64,000 nt of DNA from Flavobacterium sp. (GCF_035195345.1 NZ_CP136574.1:2037871-2101870); one strand, 5' to 3'. Counted from the first letter of the stretch, positions 44,947-54,534 are shown. Numbers and translations are program-made. The notes: a model not told the origin generated them from the sequence alone.

Positions 44947-46665
44947 ATGAGTGAAGTAGCGGCAAAACAAAGCCATCCAAAAGGACTTTGGGTTTTATTT
45001 GGAACAGAAATGTGGGAGCGTTTCAATTTCTACGGAATGCGAGCGATTTTGACATTGTTCATGGTGAATTCTTTATTAATCAAAGAAGCAGATGCAGCCA
45101 TTATATATGGTGGATTTTTAGCATTATGTTATTTAACACCACTTTTAGGAGGGTTTATTTCTGATAAATATATTGGAAATAGATATAGTATTATGTTGGG
45201 TGGTACACTTATGGCAATTGGACAATTTTTATTATTTATAAGTGCTTCAACTTTTGATTCAAGTATAAGTAGTGCAAAAATATTCATGTGGGTTGCTTTG
45301 TTTATTATCATTTTTGGGAATGGATTTTTTAAACCAAACATTTCTTCAATGGTTGGAAGTTTGTACCCAAAACAAGAAAAAAATAAATTAGATTCTGCTT
45401 TTACAATTTTCTATATGGGGATTAACATCGGAGCTTTCTTAGGTCAATTTATTTGCCCTTGGGTTGGAGATGTTAAAGATGCAGAAACAGGAGTTAGAGA
45501 TATTTTTGCTTTCAAATGGGGATTTTTAGCAGCCTCGATTGCAATGATAATTGGAACCATTACTTTTTTTATATTAAAAAATAAATATGTAGTGACTCCT
45601 GAAGGTAGACCAATTGGAGGATTGCCTAAAAATAATGTAAGTGATGACTTTGAAGAAGGAGAAACACAAACTGCAAAGTTTACAGGAACGGCAATAGGTA
45701 CTGCGGTTGCAATTTTCGCAACATTATTCTTTGTATTTAGATATTTATTAGTGGGTGAATTCGGATTTTCAGATGTTGCTATGGGGCAATTAATCAAAGG
45801 AATTATTTATCCATTTATTTATTCTGCTGGTATTGCTTTAGCATACTTAATTATGAGTTCTGCTGAAAATAAAATAGAAAGACAAAGAATATGGGTAATT
45901 TATATTGTTTCGTTTTTTATTATATTTTTCTGGGCTGCATTTGAACAAGCAGGTTCTTCGTTAACTTTTATTGCGGACAATCAAACTGATAGAAATATAT
46001 TTGGATGGAATATGCCACCTTCAATGGTGCAAATTTTCAATGGAATTTTCGTAGTAATGTTGGCGTTACCTTTCAGTTTACTTTGGGATAAGTTAAGAGC
46101 TAAAGGTAAAGAGCCTGTTTCTCCATTAAAACAAGCAATAGGATTAGCTTTAATAGCAATTAGTTATTTTATCATAGCTCATAATGTTAAAGACCTTGGT
46201 AATTCAGGTTTATTAGCTATTAAATGGTTAATGTTGTTGTACTTAATTCAAACAATGGGAGAGTTATGTTTGTCGCCAATCGGTTTATCATTGGTTGGTA
46301 AATTAGCACCAAAACGTTTTGCCTCATTATTATATGGGGTTTTCTTTATTTCGAACGCCGCTGGATATGCTTTAGCAGGTTCATTAGGAGCAATTATACC
46401 TGCAACAGGAGATAAATTTCAAAAAGCTGAAGCATTGGGTGTTAATCTTCAAGATGTTTTAGATAAAAAAGTAACATTGACTGCAGAACAAGTAGCATTA
46501 TTTGAAAAAGAACAATTGCCAGTTGAATATACTTCATTTGCAGGATTTGAAATTCACAACTTGTATGAATTCTTTATGGTGTTTGTTATTTTATGTGGAA
46601 TTGCAGCAATTATTTTAGCTGTACTATCGCCAAAATTGAAAAAAATGATGAACGGGATGACCTAA
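44947..46665 (+). CDS. POT family proton-dependent oligopeptide transporter (first of three)
   Basis: The 572-residue, about 12-14-helix protein has the POT motif EMWERFNFYGMRAIL near the N terminus, GNGFFKPNISSMVGSLYPKQ, and PTR2-type FTIFYMGINIGAFLGQFICP. The C-terminal half contains FWAAFEQAGSSLTF. It imports di- or tripeptides with protons. It is the gene after the DPP IV-type peptidase and is followed by a strong terminator, so it ends the first transcription unit. Confidence 0.95.
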   Translation: MSEVAAKQSHPKGLWVLFGTEMWERFNFYGMRAILTLFMVNSLLIKEADAAIIYGGFLALCYLTPLLGGFISDKYIGNRYSIMLGGTLMAIGQFLLFISASTFDSSISSAKIFMWVALFIIIFGNGFFKPNISSMVGSLYPKQEKNKLDSAFTIFYMGINIGAFLGQFICPWVGDVKDAETGVRDIFAFKWGFLAASIAMIIGTITFFILKNKYVVTPEGRPIGGLPKNNVSDDFEEGETQTAKFTGTAIGTAVAIFATLFFVFRYLLVGEFGFSDVAMGQLIKGIIYPFIYSAGIALAYLIMSSAENKIERQRIWVIYIVSFFIIFFWAAFEQAGSSLTFIADNQTDRNIFGWNMPPSMVQIFNGIFVVMLALPFSLLWDKLRAKGKEPVSPLKQAIGLALIAISYFIIAHNVKDLGNSGLLAIKWLMLLYLIQTMGELCLSPIGLSLVGKLAPKRFASLLYGVFFISNAAGYALAGSLGAIIPATGDKFQKAEALGVNLQDVLDKKVTLTAEQVALFEKEQLPVEYTSFAGFEIHNLYEFFMVFVILCGIAAIILAVLSPKLKKMMNGMT

Positions 46666-46694
46666 TTGCATTTAAAAATATTTTTTATATCTTT

Positions 46695-46730
46695 CAAACC
46701 TACAAGAAACCCTTGTAGGTTTGTTTTTTT
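46695..46730 (+). terminator. terminator between POT genes one and two
   Basis: A 12-bp perfect stem, CAAACCTACAAG (46695-46706) with CTTGTAGGTTTG (46712-46723), is followed by TTTTTTT. Confidence 0.9.
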
Positions 46731-46743
46731 AATACAATAAATT

Positions 46744-48402
46744 ATGTGGAAAAGTCATCCTAAAGCATTGCCTTACTTGTTTTTATCTGAAATGTGGGAG
46801 CGTTTCGGTTATTATTTAATGATTGGTATTTTTACCTTATATCTTAAAGATGTTGAAGCTGGATTCGCTATGACCGAGAAAGAAGCATCTGATTTATACG
46901 GAACTTTTATCGCTTTGGTCTTCCTAACTCCTTTTATTGGAGGGTTAGTTGCTGATAGATATTGGGGCTATAAAAAATCCATCGTAATTGGTGGTTTAAT
47001 GATGGGAGCCGGTTATTTCATGATGGGAATTCATGATATTACCATGCTTTACATTGCTATGACATTAGTGATTATTGGTAATGGTTTCTTCAAGCCAAAT
47101 ATTTCAACACTTTTGGGTAATTTTTATTCAGAAGATAAATTTAAAGACAAGAAAGACGAAGGCTACAACATTTTCTACATGGGAATTAATGTGGGAGCTT
47201 TTATTTGTAATTTCTTTGGAGCTGCCTTGCAAATTTTATTAGGCTGGCAATATGCTTTTATGGCGGCTGGTATTGGTATGTTTATCGGAGTGATAGTTTT
47301 CTTATTAGGAACCAAACACTATGGAAATCAAACGGAGAAAAAAGGAGTACAGCCTGGCGACATGCCTTTTTATAAAATTGTACTTTTCATTTTACTACCA
47401 TCAGCAGTTTTTGGAGTAATTGGTTGGTTATTAAAAGGAATTACTTCTGAAGCAAATCCTGGAGGTTATATTTTTGGTTCGGATAGTACTGATGCTTTTA
47501 TTTTTGCGTGTATTCCAGTAATTTTCTTCTATGGAAGTTTGTATTTCAAAGCCAAAGTGGAAGACAAAAGACCAATTGGTGCTTTATTAACCATTTTCGC
47601 AGTAGTTATTTTATTTTGGGGAGTATTCAAATTAAACGGTTCAGCACTTAATACTTGGGCAGATCGTTATACCGATAGAGAAATTACTGGAACTACTCAA
47701 ACGGTTTTCAACGGATTAAAATTAGCCAAAGAAGTAGAATATAAAAAAGATACTGTTGAATTATACGATGCCAGTTTCCGTATTCAAAAAGTAGATGGAG
47801 AAGTTCAAAAAACTGTAGATTATCCCGTTTATTTCAGAAACGTTGCGAAAGAAAAATTACCTGAAGAAGGAGCAACAGTTTCGCTTTGGGCAACCAATTT
47901 AAGTCAGTCTATCAATCCAGGTTGGGTAATTATTTTAACGCCTTTAGTAGTGGCTTTCTTTACGTTTTTAAGAAGTAGAAAGAAAGAACCATCAACTCCA
48001 ACAAAAATCGCTTTCGGATTATTGATTTCAGCTTTATCAGTATTAGTAATGATTGCTGCTGTAAATATGGGAGCAAACGGTTCTGAAAAGGTAAGTGTTT
48101 GGTGGTTAGTGGCTAATTACGGAGTTATCACTATCGGAGAGTTATTCTTAAGTCCGATGGGATTATCAGTAGTTTCAAAATTGAGTCCAACGAATATCAC
48201 TTCATTAATGATGGGTGGTTGGTTTTTATCCACTTCAATCGGAAATAAATTAAGTGGTGTGTTAGCAAGTCTTTGGGATACGTATGACAACAAACAAGAT
48301 TTCTTTTGGATTAACTTCGGATTATTACTATTTGCTACAATGTTGATGTTTATTTTATTGAAACAACTAAACAAAGTAATGCAAGAAAAAGGAATACACT
48401 AA
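46744..48402 (+). CDS. POT family oligopeptide transporter (second of three)
   Basis: The 552-residue protein has EMWERFGYYLMIGIFTLYL, GNGFFKPNISTLLGNFY and YNIFYMGINVGAFICNFFGA. A periplasmic or cytoplasmic insert of about 100 residues (TDREITGTTQTVFNGLKLAKEVEYKKD... LWATNLSQ, about residues 310-385) separates helices and is larger than in the other two copies. It imports short peptides. The stop codon abuts the DUF1016 nuclease start without any gap. Confidence 0.93.
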   Translation: MWKSHPKALPYLFLSEMWERFGYYLMIGIFTLYLKDVEAGFAMTEKEASDLYGTFIALVFLTPFIGGLVADRYWGYKKSIVIGGLMMGAGYFMMGIHDITMLYIAMTLVIIGNGFFKPNISTLLGNFYSEDKFKDKKDEGYNIFYMGINVGAFICNFFGAALQILLGWQYAFMAAGIGMFIGVIVFLLGTKHYGNQTEKKGVQPGDMPFYKIVLFILLPSAVFGVIGWLLKGITSEANPGGYIFGSDSTDAFIFACIPVIFFYGSLYFKAKVEDKRPIGALLTIFAVVILFWGVFKLNGSALNTWADRYTDREITGTTQTVFNGLKLAKEVEYKKDTVELYDASFRIQKVDGEVQKTVDYPVYFRNVAKEKLPEEGATVSLWATNLSQSINPGWVIILTPLVVAFFTFLRSRKKEPSTPTKIAFGLLISALSVLVMIAAVNMGANGSEKVSVWWLVANYGVITIGELFLSPMGLSVVSKLSPTNITSLMMGGWFLSTSIGNKLSGVLASLWDTYDNKQDFFWINFGLLLFATMLMFILLKQLNKVMQEKGIH

Positions 48403-49386
48403 ATGAGTTTGACTAACGAAATATTTTTTAATACTATTCGAGAAGTAATTTTAATTTCTCGTCAAAAAGTGTATCGTTCGGTTAATTTCGTTTTATTAGA
48501 AACGTATTGGAATATTGGTAAACTTATAGTTGAAGAAGAACAACAGGGCGAAAGTCGAGCTGTTTACGGTTCTAATTTATTAAAAAACCTTTCTAAAGAA
48601 TTGACTTTGGAATTTGGGAAGGGATTTGATTATACCAATTTAACTAATATGAGAAAATTCTATTTTTCATTTCCAATTCTTGACGCATTGCGTCAAGAAT
48701 TGAGTTGGACACATTATAGAATATTATCAAAAATAGATTCAGAAGAAAAAAGAACGTTCTATTTGAATGAAGCGGCAGAAAATTCATGGAATTCAAGACA
48801 ATTAGAACGACAAATTAAATCGTTAAGTTTTGAAAGAACTTTAAATCCAATTTCAAAAGAGCAAAATCTTTCAATACATTCAGTATTAAAAGATCCTTAT
48901 ATTTTTGAATTTTTAGGACTTTCAAATGATGCTAAAAATACCGAGTTTCAAATTGAAACAGCTATCATAGATCATATTCAAAAATTTTTATTGGAATTTG
49001 GAAAAGGATTTGCTTTTGTAGCAAGACAACAACATATAATTACAGATACTTCCGATTTTTATATTGATTTGGTTTTTTATAATTATATTTTAAAATGTTT
49101 TGTGATTATCGATTTAAAAACGGATAAACTTTCCCATCAAGATATTGGTCAAATTGATATGTATGTGAGAATGTATGATGATTTAAAAAGAAACGAAGGC
49201 GATAATCCAACAATTGGAATTTTGCTTTGCACAGAAAAAGACGAAACTATTGTAAAATATTCCGTACTAAGCGATAATAATACGCTTTTTGCAAGTCAAT
49301 ACATGCTTTATATGCCTAAAGAAGAAGATTTAAAACAAATAATAGATCAAGATAGAATTATATACGAGTTAAATAAAAATAATTAA
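48403..49386 (+). CDS. DUF1016/YhcG-type PD-(D/E)xK nuclease-domain protein
   Basis: The 327-residue protein has the DUF1016 N-terminal part (VLLETYWNIGKLIVEEEQQGESRAVYGSNLLKNLSKEL, DALRQELSWTHYRILSKI, FYLNEAAENSWNSRQLERQI) and a C-terminal PDDEXK domain (TDTSDFYIDLVFYNYILKCFVIIDLKTDK, HQDIGQIDMYVRMYDDL, GILLCTEKDETIVKYSVL). The D...E/D-x-K core is at IDLVF...IIDLK. Such proteins are linked to mobile or restriction-like loci and to housekeeping nucleic-acid processing; the role is unproven. It directly follows the second POT gene and its stop overlaps the third POT start (TAATG). Confidence 0.9.
   Translation: MSLTNEIFFNTIREVILISRQKVYRSVNFVLLETYWNIGKLIVEEEQQGESRAVYGSNLLKNLSKELTLEFGKGFDYTNLTNMRKFYFSFPILDALRQELSWTHYRILSKIDSEEKRTFYLNEAAENSWNSRQLERQIKSLSFERTLNPISKEQNLSIHSVLKDPYIFEFLGLSNDAKNTEFQIETAIIDHIQKFLLEFGKGFAFVARQQHIITDTSDFYIDLVFYNYILKCFVIIDLKTDKLSHQDIGQIDMYVRMYDDLKRNEGDNPTIGILLCTEKDETIVKYSVLSDNNTLFASQYMLYMPKEEDLKQIIDQDRIIYELNKNN
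48674..48702. repeat. 29-bp perfect palindrome inside the DUF1016 gene
   Basis: CAATTCTTGACGCA (48674-48687) and TGCGTCAAGAATTG (48689-48702) are perfect 14-nt complementary arms around one base (T48688). It encodes ILDALRQEL just before the conserved LSWTHY motif. A coding region rarely keeps such a stem by chance; it may be a REP-like insertion or an RNA structure. Confidence 0.9.
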
Positions 49387-50858
49387 TGCAAACAATAGAA
49401 CAAATTCAGGATTTTAAAGGAAAATATCCAAAACAACTTTGGTATTTATTCTTTAGCGAAATGTGGGAGCGTTTCTGTTTTTATGGAATGCGCGGTATGT
49501 TAACTTTTTTCATGGTTCATGAATTGTTCATGAAAGAAGATGTAGCTAATTTACAATATGGAGCAACACAAGCCTTCGTTTATGCTTTTACTTTTGTAGG
49601 AGGTTTATTTGCCGACAAAATTCTAGGCTATAGAAAATCGCTTTTTTGGGGCGGAATTATGATGATTATTGGAAGTGCTATTTTAGCCTTCGATCCCAAA
49701 CAATTTTTTTTCCTTGGTATTGCTTTTACTGTAATTGGAACTGGATTTTTTAAACCAAACATTTCAACTATGGTTGGAACATTATACAAAGCAAATGATG
49801 CCAGAAGAGACGCCGGATTTTCATTATTTTATTCAGGAATTAATATTGGCGCACTTTTAGGAGGTTACGCTTGTATTTATTTAGGTAAAAATTATTCATG
49901 GAATTTAGCTTTCGGTTTAGCCGGAATTGTAATGACAATTAGTTTGGGTACTTTTCTATTTACTCAAAAAAGTCTAGCTACTATAGGTCTTTCTCCTTTA
50001 TTACATTTGAAAGATTCTAAAAGAAAATTATATGAATATGCTACATATATTGGAACAATAGTGGCAATTCCTTTAATTATGACAATGGTTTCTAATCCAG
50101 AATATACCGATTATTTTATGTATACCATTGGACCTATTACCTTGTTATATTTACTATATGAAATGCGAAATTTTTCTTTACAAGAAAATAAAAAATTGAT
50201 TGCTGCTATGGTTTTCATTGTTTTTTCAATTTTCTTTTGGGCTTTTTTCGAACAAAGTGGAGGTTCATTGAGTTTATTTGCAGCTAATAATTTAGACAAT
50301 GATTTTTTTGGCGTTAATTTAGATCCAAACGGCGTAAATAATGCTGCAAATTCTTTATTTGTTATCATATTTGCACCACTTTTAGGTCTAGTTTGGGTTT
50401 GGTTAAATTCAAGAAAAGCAGAACCTAATACTGTTGTTAAATTTGGTTTGGGTTTTTTGTTTTTAGCATTAGCTTTTTATACGTTCTATTTTACACGTTT
50501 TTTCGCAAATTTTAATGGCATGACTTCATTAGAAATGTTTACATTGGCTTACTTCATAATAACATTTGGTGAACTTTGTTTGTCTCCAATTGGACTTTCT
50601 ATTATGACTAAACTTTCTCCTTTAAAGTTACAAGGTGTTATGATGGGGATGTGGTTTTTAGCAAGTGCTTATGGTCAATATGTTGCTGGAATTTTGGGGG
50701 CTGGTATGTCAAGTGCCAACGAAAATGCTACTAAGGCTGAAAAATTAATTACTTATACCGATGGCTACCAACAATTAGCTATTTATGCATTAATTGCTGG
50801 TGTTGTTTTAATTGTAATTTCACCATTAGTTAAAAAATTAATGCAAGAAGTTAAGTAA
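49386..50858 (+). CDS. POT family oligopeptide transporter (third of three)
   Basis: The 490-residue protein has EMWERFCFYGMRGMLTFFM, GTGFFKPNISTMVGTLYKA and FSLFYSGINIGALLGGYACIY, plus FWAFFEQSGGSLSLF in the second half. It is shorter than the other two copies because the central and C-terminal inserts are missing. It imports short peptides. Its start overlaps the nuclease stop by 1 bp, implying translation coupling to the nuclease gene. Confidence 0.94.
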   Translation: MQTIEQIQDFKGKYPKQLWYLFFSEMWERFCFYGMRGMLTFFMVHELFMKEDVANLQYGATQAFVYAFTFVGGLFADKILGYRKSLFWGGIMMIIGSAILAFDPKQFFFLGIAFTVIGTGFFKPNISTMVGTLYKANDARRDAGFSLFYSGINIGALLGGYACIYLGKNYSWNLAFGLAGIVMTISLGTFLFTQKSLATIGLSPLLHLKDSKRKLYEYATYIGTIVAIPLIMTMVSNPEYTDYFMYTIGPITLLYLLYEMRNFSLQENKKLIAAMVFIVFSIFFWAFFEQSGGSLSLFAANNLDNDFFGVNLDPNGVNNAANSLFVIIFAPLLGLVWVWLNSRKAEPNTVVKFGLGFLFLALAFYTFYFTRFFANFNGMTSLEMFTLAYFIITFGELCLSPIGLSIMTKLSPLKLQGVMMGMWFLASAYGQYVAGILGAGMSSANENATKAEKLITYTDGYQQLAIYALIAGVVLIVISPLVKKLMQEVK

Positions 50859-50911
50859 AGGATGTTTTTTGGCATTCAATTTGATTATTTTTGTTTTATT
50901 AAATTATATAT

Positions 50912-51379
50912 ATGAAGAAGATTTTAGTAATAGCGTTTTTAACATTGACAAGTATGTCAATGCAAGCGCAGGAAGAATTAACATGGCATACAGATATGTC
51001 AAAAGCAACGGATATTTCAATTAAAGAAAACAAACCAATGTTTTTGTTTTTTACCGGTTCAGATTGGTGTGGTTGGTGTATTCGTTTGCAGAAAGAAGTA
51101 TTCAAAACCCCAGAATTTATTAAATGGGCTAAAGAAAGTGTTGTTTTGGTTGAGTTAGATTTTCCAAGAAAAAATAATCAAACGGAGGCTGTTAAAACTC
51201 AAAATGCACAATTACAACAACAACTTCAAGTTAGAGGTTATCCAACAGTTTGGTTTGTAGAGGCTACCAAAACTGCTGATGCTAAAGTGAATTTGAATGC
51301 CTTAGGAAGTACAGGTTATGTGGCTGGTGGCCCACAAGCTTGGCTAAGTAGTGCAAATCAAATCATTAAGAAAAAATAA
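50912..51379 (+). CDS. secreted thioredoxin-fold protein
   Basis: The 155-residue protein has a signal peptide (MKKILVIAFLTLTSMSMQAQ), a redox motif CGWC at Cys53/Cys56 (GSDWCGWCIRLQKEVF) and a cis-proline segment VRGYPTVWFV. This fits DsbD/TlpA-like thioredoxins of the Thioredoxin_7 type acting in the periplasm. It follows the peptide-transporter unit by 53 bp and may be independent. Its terminator lies inside the convergent comEC gene. Confidence 0.9.
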   Translation: MKKILVIAFLTLTSMSMQAQEELTWHTDMSKATDISIKENKPMFLFFTGSDWCGWCIRLQKEVFKTPEFIKWAKESVVLVELDFPRKNNQTEAVKTQNAQLQQQLQVRGYPTVWFVEATKTADAKVNLNALGSTGYVAGGPQAWLSSANQIIKKK

Positions 51380-51384
51380 ATATT

Positions 51385-53397
51385 TTATTCTAGTTTATAA
51401 AATCCCTTTTCGGCTATGGCATGGAAAGGGATTTTTTCTTTTCTGCAAGTAGTTTCCCAACGCTTGATGCTGTTTTTGTAATTACTTTTATCTGCTATAA
51501 TTACTTTGGGCGAAACATCTTGGATTAATCGCAATAAATTTATTTTTGGATTTTGAGTCAATACTATAATGTCAGGACGAATCGAGGTTTTATAAATTCC
51601 TAAACTATCTACTACTAAAATTCTTTTATTTTTAAACGATATGGTGTTTTTCAATGAAAAAACCTCTAGTGAATCTGAAAAGGTTCCTCTTTTATAGTGA
51701 TTTAAAGTGGCGTAATGATGTTCTGGGGCATCACTAAAAGCAATCACATTTTTTTGATTTTTAATACCAATTAATGTTGCTTTTTCGTTAAAAATTACCA
51801 ATTCACTTCTGTGGTTTTCATTCCATTTAACTGTAATATAACTGCATTGAAAAATTAAAATGGATAGTAAAATATATTTCACGTTTTTTGCTTTCGCATG
51901 ATATAAACCATAAATTAAAGCTATAATAATCAAATACATTGAAAATGTTAGCCAACCTGAAAAAGAGATATTTGTTATTATTCCACTTTTAAATTGGGCA
52001 ATCCAATGAATATAATTGTTCATGAATTGAATGCTATATTCTAAAATATGCCCCAAGAATACTGCTATCGAAGGAAAAACATAGTTTAAAGGTAAAATCA
52101 CAATTCCGACAATTAATACTAAACTAGATAGTGGAATAATGATCAAATTGGCAAATAAAAACAATAAAGGCAATTGATTAAAATAATATAAACTCAAAGG
52201 TAAAACACCTATTTGTGCCGCTAATGAAACTAAGATGGTGTCTATAAAGTAGATGCCAATTTTGTTTTCTGTAAAATAAAACTTTTTATAAAACGGTTGA
52301 AATAAAACAATGGATAAAACCGCTGCATAACTCAATTGAAAACCCACATCAAAAATTGCGTTGGGATTTATCAATAAAATAAGAAAAGCTGAAATGGCTA
52401 ATGCATTATAAATAGCTTTGGGTTGGTTAAAATAGTTTCCAATGCTAATAAAACTAAATAAAGTTACTGCTCTTGTAACTGAAGCCGGTAGGCCTGTTAG
52501 AAATGCAAATAGCCATAAGATAGCTAAAACAATAAGTAATTGAATTTCGGCTCCAAATCGGACTCTTTTTAAAGGTTTTAATAAGAAAACAATAAAGAAG
52601 TAAATAATTGAAATATGAAGTCCAGATATTGCTAAAATGTGAATTACACCCGCATTGGAATAATCGGCAATGGTTTCTTTATCTAGTTCTAGTCGTTGCC
52701 CTAAAATTAATGCATCAATAATCGCTTTGGTTTTGGGTTCAAAATGATGAATATCAAAACTTTTACTCAGACTATTTCTTAATTTTTCAATATAAAAGTC
52801 AAAGATTCTGTACGTTTGTATAATTTTAATTTGGTTTTCCTGGGTATAAATTTGGTGGAAAACGTTTTGTTTTTCCAAATAGTTTGCATAATCAAATTGG
52901 TACGGATTAAAGGCTTTTGGAATGGGATAAACCGAATTTTTCAACCAAATTTCATCACCAGTGCTTAATTTTATGGTATTGATTTTCGGAACATAAAGCA
53001 ACATTTTTCCTGAAGTGACAGAATCATTAAAATGCGAAAGAGAGATGAAATATTTATTATATTTTACATTAGGTTTTAAAACACTAGTTACAATTGCCCG
53101 AATAGAATTGGTTTCTTCAATTGTATTTTTTGTGTAATGATTCGCATTGTTTGTATCAGAATGCACATAAAAGCTCAGCATTCCTAATGAAAAAGCAAGT
53201 AGGTAAGTAGTGATTCCAAAACTTATATTTTGAAGTAACACTTTTTTACTTTTCCAAAACAGAAAGCAAAAAGCACCAAAGCAAAAAATAAGTAAAGTTA
53301 TAAGCTTAGAAAATGTCCATTCAAAATAATATTCTGCAATAATTCCAATTGCAAAACTAATGGTAATGGTGAGTAAAGGAAACTTTAATACTTTCAA
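51385..53397 (-). CDS. ComEC/Rec2-type competence membrane protein
   Basis: The 670-residue protein has an N-terminal DUF4131 region with two membrane segments, the ComEC core (LILGQRLELDKETIADYSNAGVIHILAISGLHISIIYFFIVFLL, FLTGLPASVTRAVTLFSF) with several helices, and a C-terminal soluble part of about 170 residues. That part aligns in position with the metallo-beta-lactamase-like nuclease domain of ComEC but shows no HxHxDH metal motif. It would form the DNA-uptake channel of the inner membrane. Downstream genes on its strand are lpxB-side neighbours upstream. Confidence 0.88.
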   Translation of the reverse strand: MKVLKFPLLTITISFAIGIIAEYYFEWTFSKLITLLIFCFGAFCFLFWKSKKVLLQNISFGITTYLLAFSLGMLSFYVHSDTNNANHYTKNTIEETNSIRAIVTSVLKPNVKYNKYFISLSHFNDSVTSGKMLLYVPKINTIKLSTGDEIWLKNSVYPIPKAFNPYQFDYANYLEKQNVFHQIYTQENQIKIIQTYRIFDFYIEKLRNSLSKSFDIHHFEPKTKAIIDALILGQRLELDKETIADYSNAGVIHILAISGLHISIIYFFIVFLLKPLKRVRFGAEIQLLIVLAILWLFAFLTGLPASVTRAVTLFSFISIGNYFNQPKAIYNALAISAFLILLINPNAIFDVGFQLSYAAVLSIVLFQPFYKKFYFTENKIGIYFIDTILVSLAAQIGVLPLSLYYFNQLPLLFLFANLIIIPLSSLVLIVGIVILPLNYVFPSIAVFLGHILEYSIQFMNNYIHWIAQFKSGIITNISFSGWLTFSMYLIIIALIYGLYHAKAKNVKYILLSILIFQCSYITVKWNENHRSELVIFNEKATLIGIKNQKNVIAFSDAPEHHYATLNHYKRGTFSDSLEVFSLKNTISFKNKRILVVDSLGIYKTSIRPDIIVLTQNPKINLLRLIQDVSPKVIIADKSNYKNSIKRWETTCRKEKIPFHAIAEKGFYKLE
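51399..51440 (+). terminator. terminator of the thioredoxin-like gene, inside comEC
   Basis: AAAATCCCTTT (51399-51409) pairs with AAAGGGATTTT (51425-51435) over a 15-nt loop and is followed by TT. It serves the rightward thioredoxin-like gene but lies within the last codons of convergent comEC. Confidence 0.65.
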
Positions 53398-53409
53398 CGC
53401 TTAATCTGA

Positions 53410-54525
53410 TTATTTCCGTAAACTATTCACAATCAATTCTGCCGTTTTTTGACTAGCACCATGTCCTCCTAAATTTTGTTTCAACTCGGCGTAATTTTGT
53501 AATAAAATGGTGCGGTTTTCAGAATCTAGAATTTTTACCAATTCAATTTTTAAATTTTTCGTATTCAATTCTTCCTGAATTAACTCTTTTACCACTTCTT
53601 TATCCATAATCAAATTGACTAATGATATGTATTTTAAAGTAATAATGCGTTTAGCAATTTGATACGAAATGTAACTTCCTTTATAACAAACCACTTCAGG
53701 AACATTAAACAATGCAGTTTCTAAAGTTGCAGTTCCAGAAGTTACTAAAGCAGCATACGAATGACTCAATAAATCATAGGTTTTATTGGAAATAAATTTC
53801 ACATTTTCGTTGGTTAAAAATGTTTTGTAAAATTCATATTCCTGACTTGGAGCGCCTGCAATAACAAATTGATAATCAGGAAAATATTTTACTACCGATA
53901 ACATAATAGAAAGCATTTTAGAAATTTCTTGCTTTCTACTTCCTGGTAACAATGCAATGATAGGCTTGTCTGATAAATTATTTTCTTTTCTAAATTTTTC
54001 GTCTGAAATTTCAGTTCGGTTCGCTATGGCATCAATTAACGGATGTCCAACAAAATGTACAGGGAAATTATGTTTTTTCCCGTAAAAATCTTTCTCAAAT
54101 GGAAGAATCACGTACATATAATCTACATCGCGCTTAATTGCCTTAATGCGATTTTCTTTCCAAGCCCAAATTTGAGGCGAAATGTAATAATGTGTAGGGA
54201 TATTTCGCTCTTTTGCCCAAGTAGCAATGCGCATATTAAAACCCGGATAATCTATAAAAATAATGGCATCAGGTTGAAACGCTTCAATATCTTTTTTACA
54301 AATTTTGATGTTATTCAAAATCGTTTTTAGGTTCAAAATAACTTCAATAAAACCCATAAATGCTAATTCACGATAGTGTTTTACTAAAGTTCCACCTACA
54401 TTTTGCATTAAATCGCCACCCCAAAAACGAATTTCAGCCGTTGGATCTTTTTCAATCAACGCTTTCATTAAGTTAGAGCCGTGTAAATCGCCCGAAGCTT
54501 CTCCTGCTATGATATAATATTTCAT
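53410..54525 (-). CDS. lpxB: lipid-A-disaccharide synthase
   Basis: The 371-residue GT19 enzyme starts with YYIIAGEASGDLHGSNLMKAL and has AFMGFIEVILNLKTILNNIK, IFIDYPGFNMRIATWAKE, YYISPQIWAWKENRIKAIKRDVDYMYVILPFE, and the UDP-sugar region LLPGSRKQEIS, AALVTSGTATLETALFNVPEVVCYK. It joins two glucosamine units in lipid A synthesis at the inner membrane. It is 9 bp downstream of surE and 12 bp before comEC, so the three leftward genes form a unit. Length is normal. Confidence 0.96.
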   Translation of the reverse strand: MKYYIIAGEASGDLHGSNLMKALIEKDPTAEIRFWGGDLMQNVGGTLVKHYRELAFMGFIEVILNLKTILNNIKICKKDIEAFQPDAIIFIDYPGFNMRIATWAKERNIPTHYYISPQIWAWKENRIKAIKRDVDYMYVILPFEKDFYGKKHNFPVHFVGHPLIDAIANRTEISDEKFRKENNLSDKPIIALLPGSRKQEISKMLSIMLSVVKYFPDYQFVIAGAPSQEYEFYKTFLTNENVKFISNKTYDLLSHSYAALVTSGTATLETALFNVPEVVCYKGSYISYQIAKRIITLKYISLVNLIMDKEVVKELIQEELNTKNLKIELVKILDSENRTILLQNYAELKQNLGGHGASQKTAELIVNSLRK

Positions 54526-54534
54526 ATATTTTCT

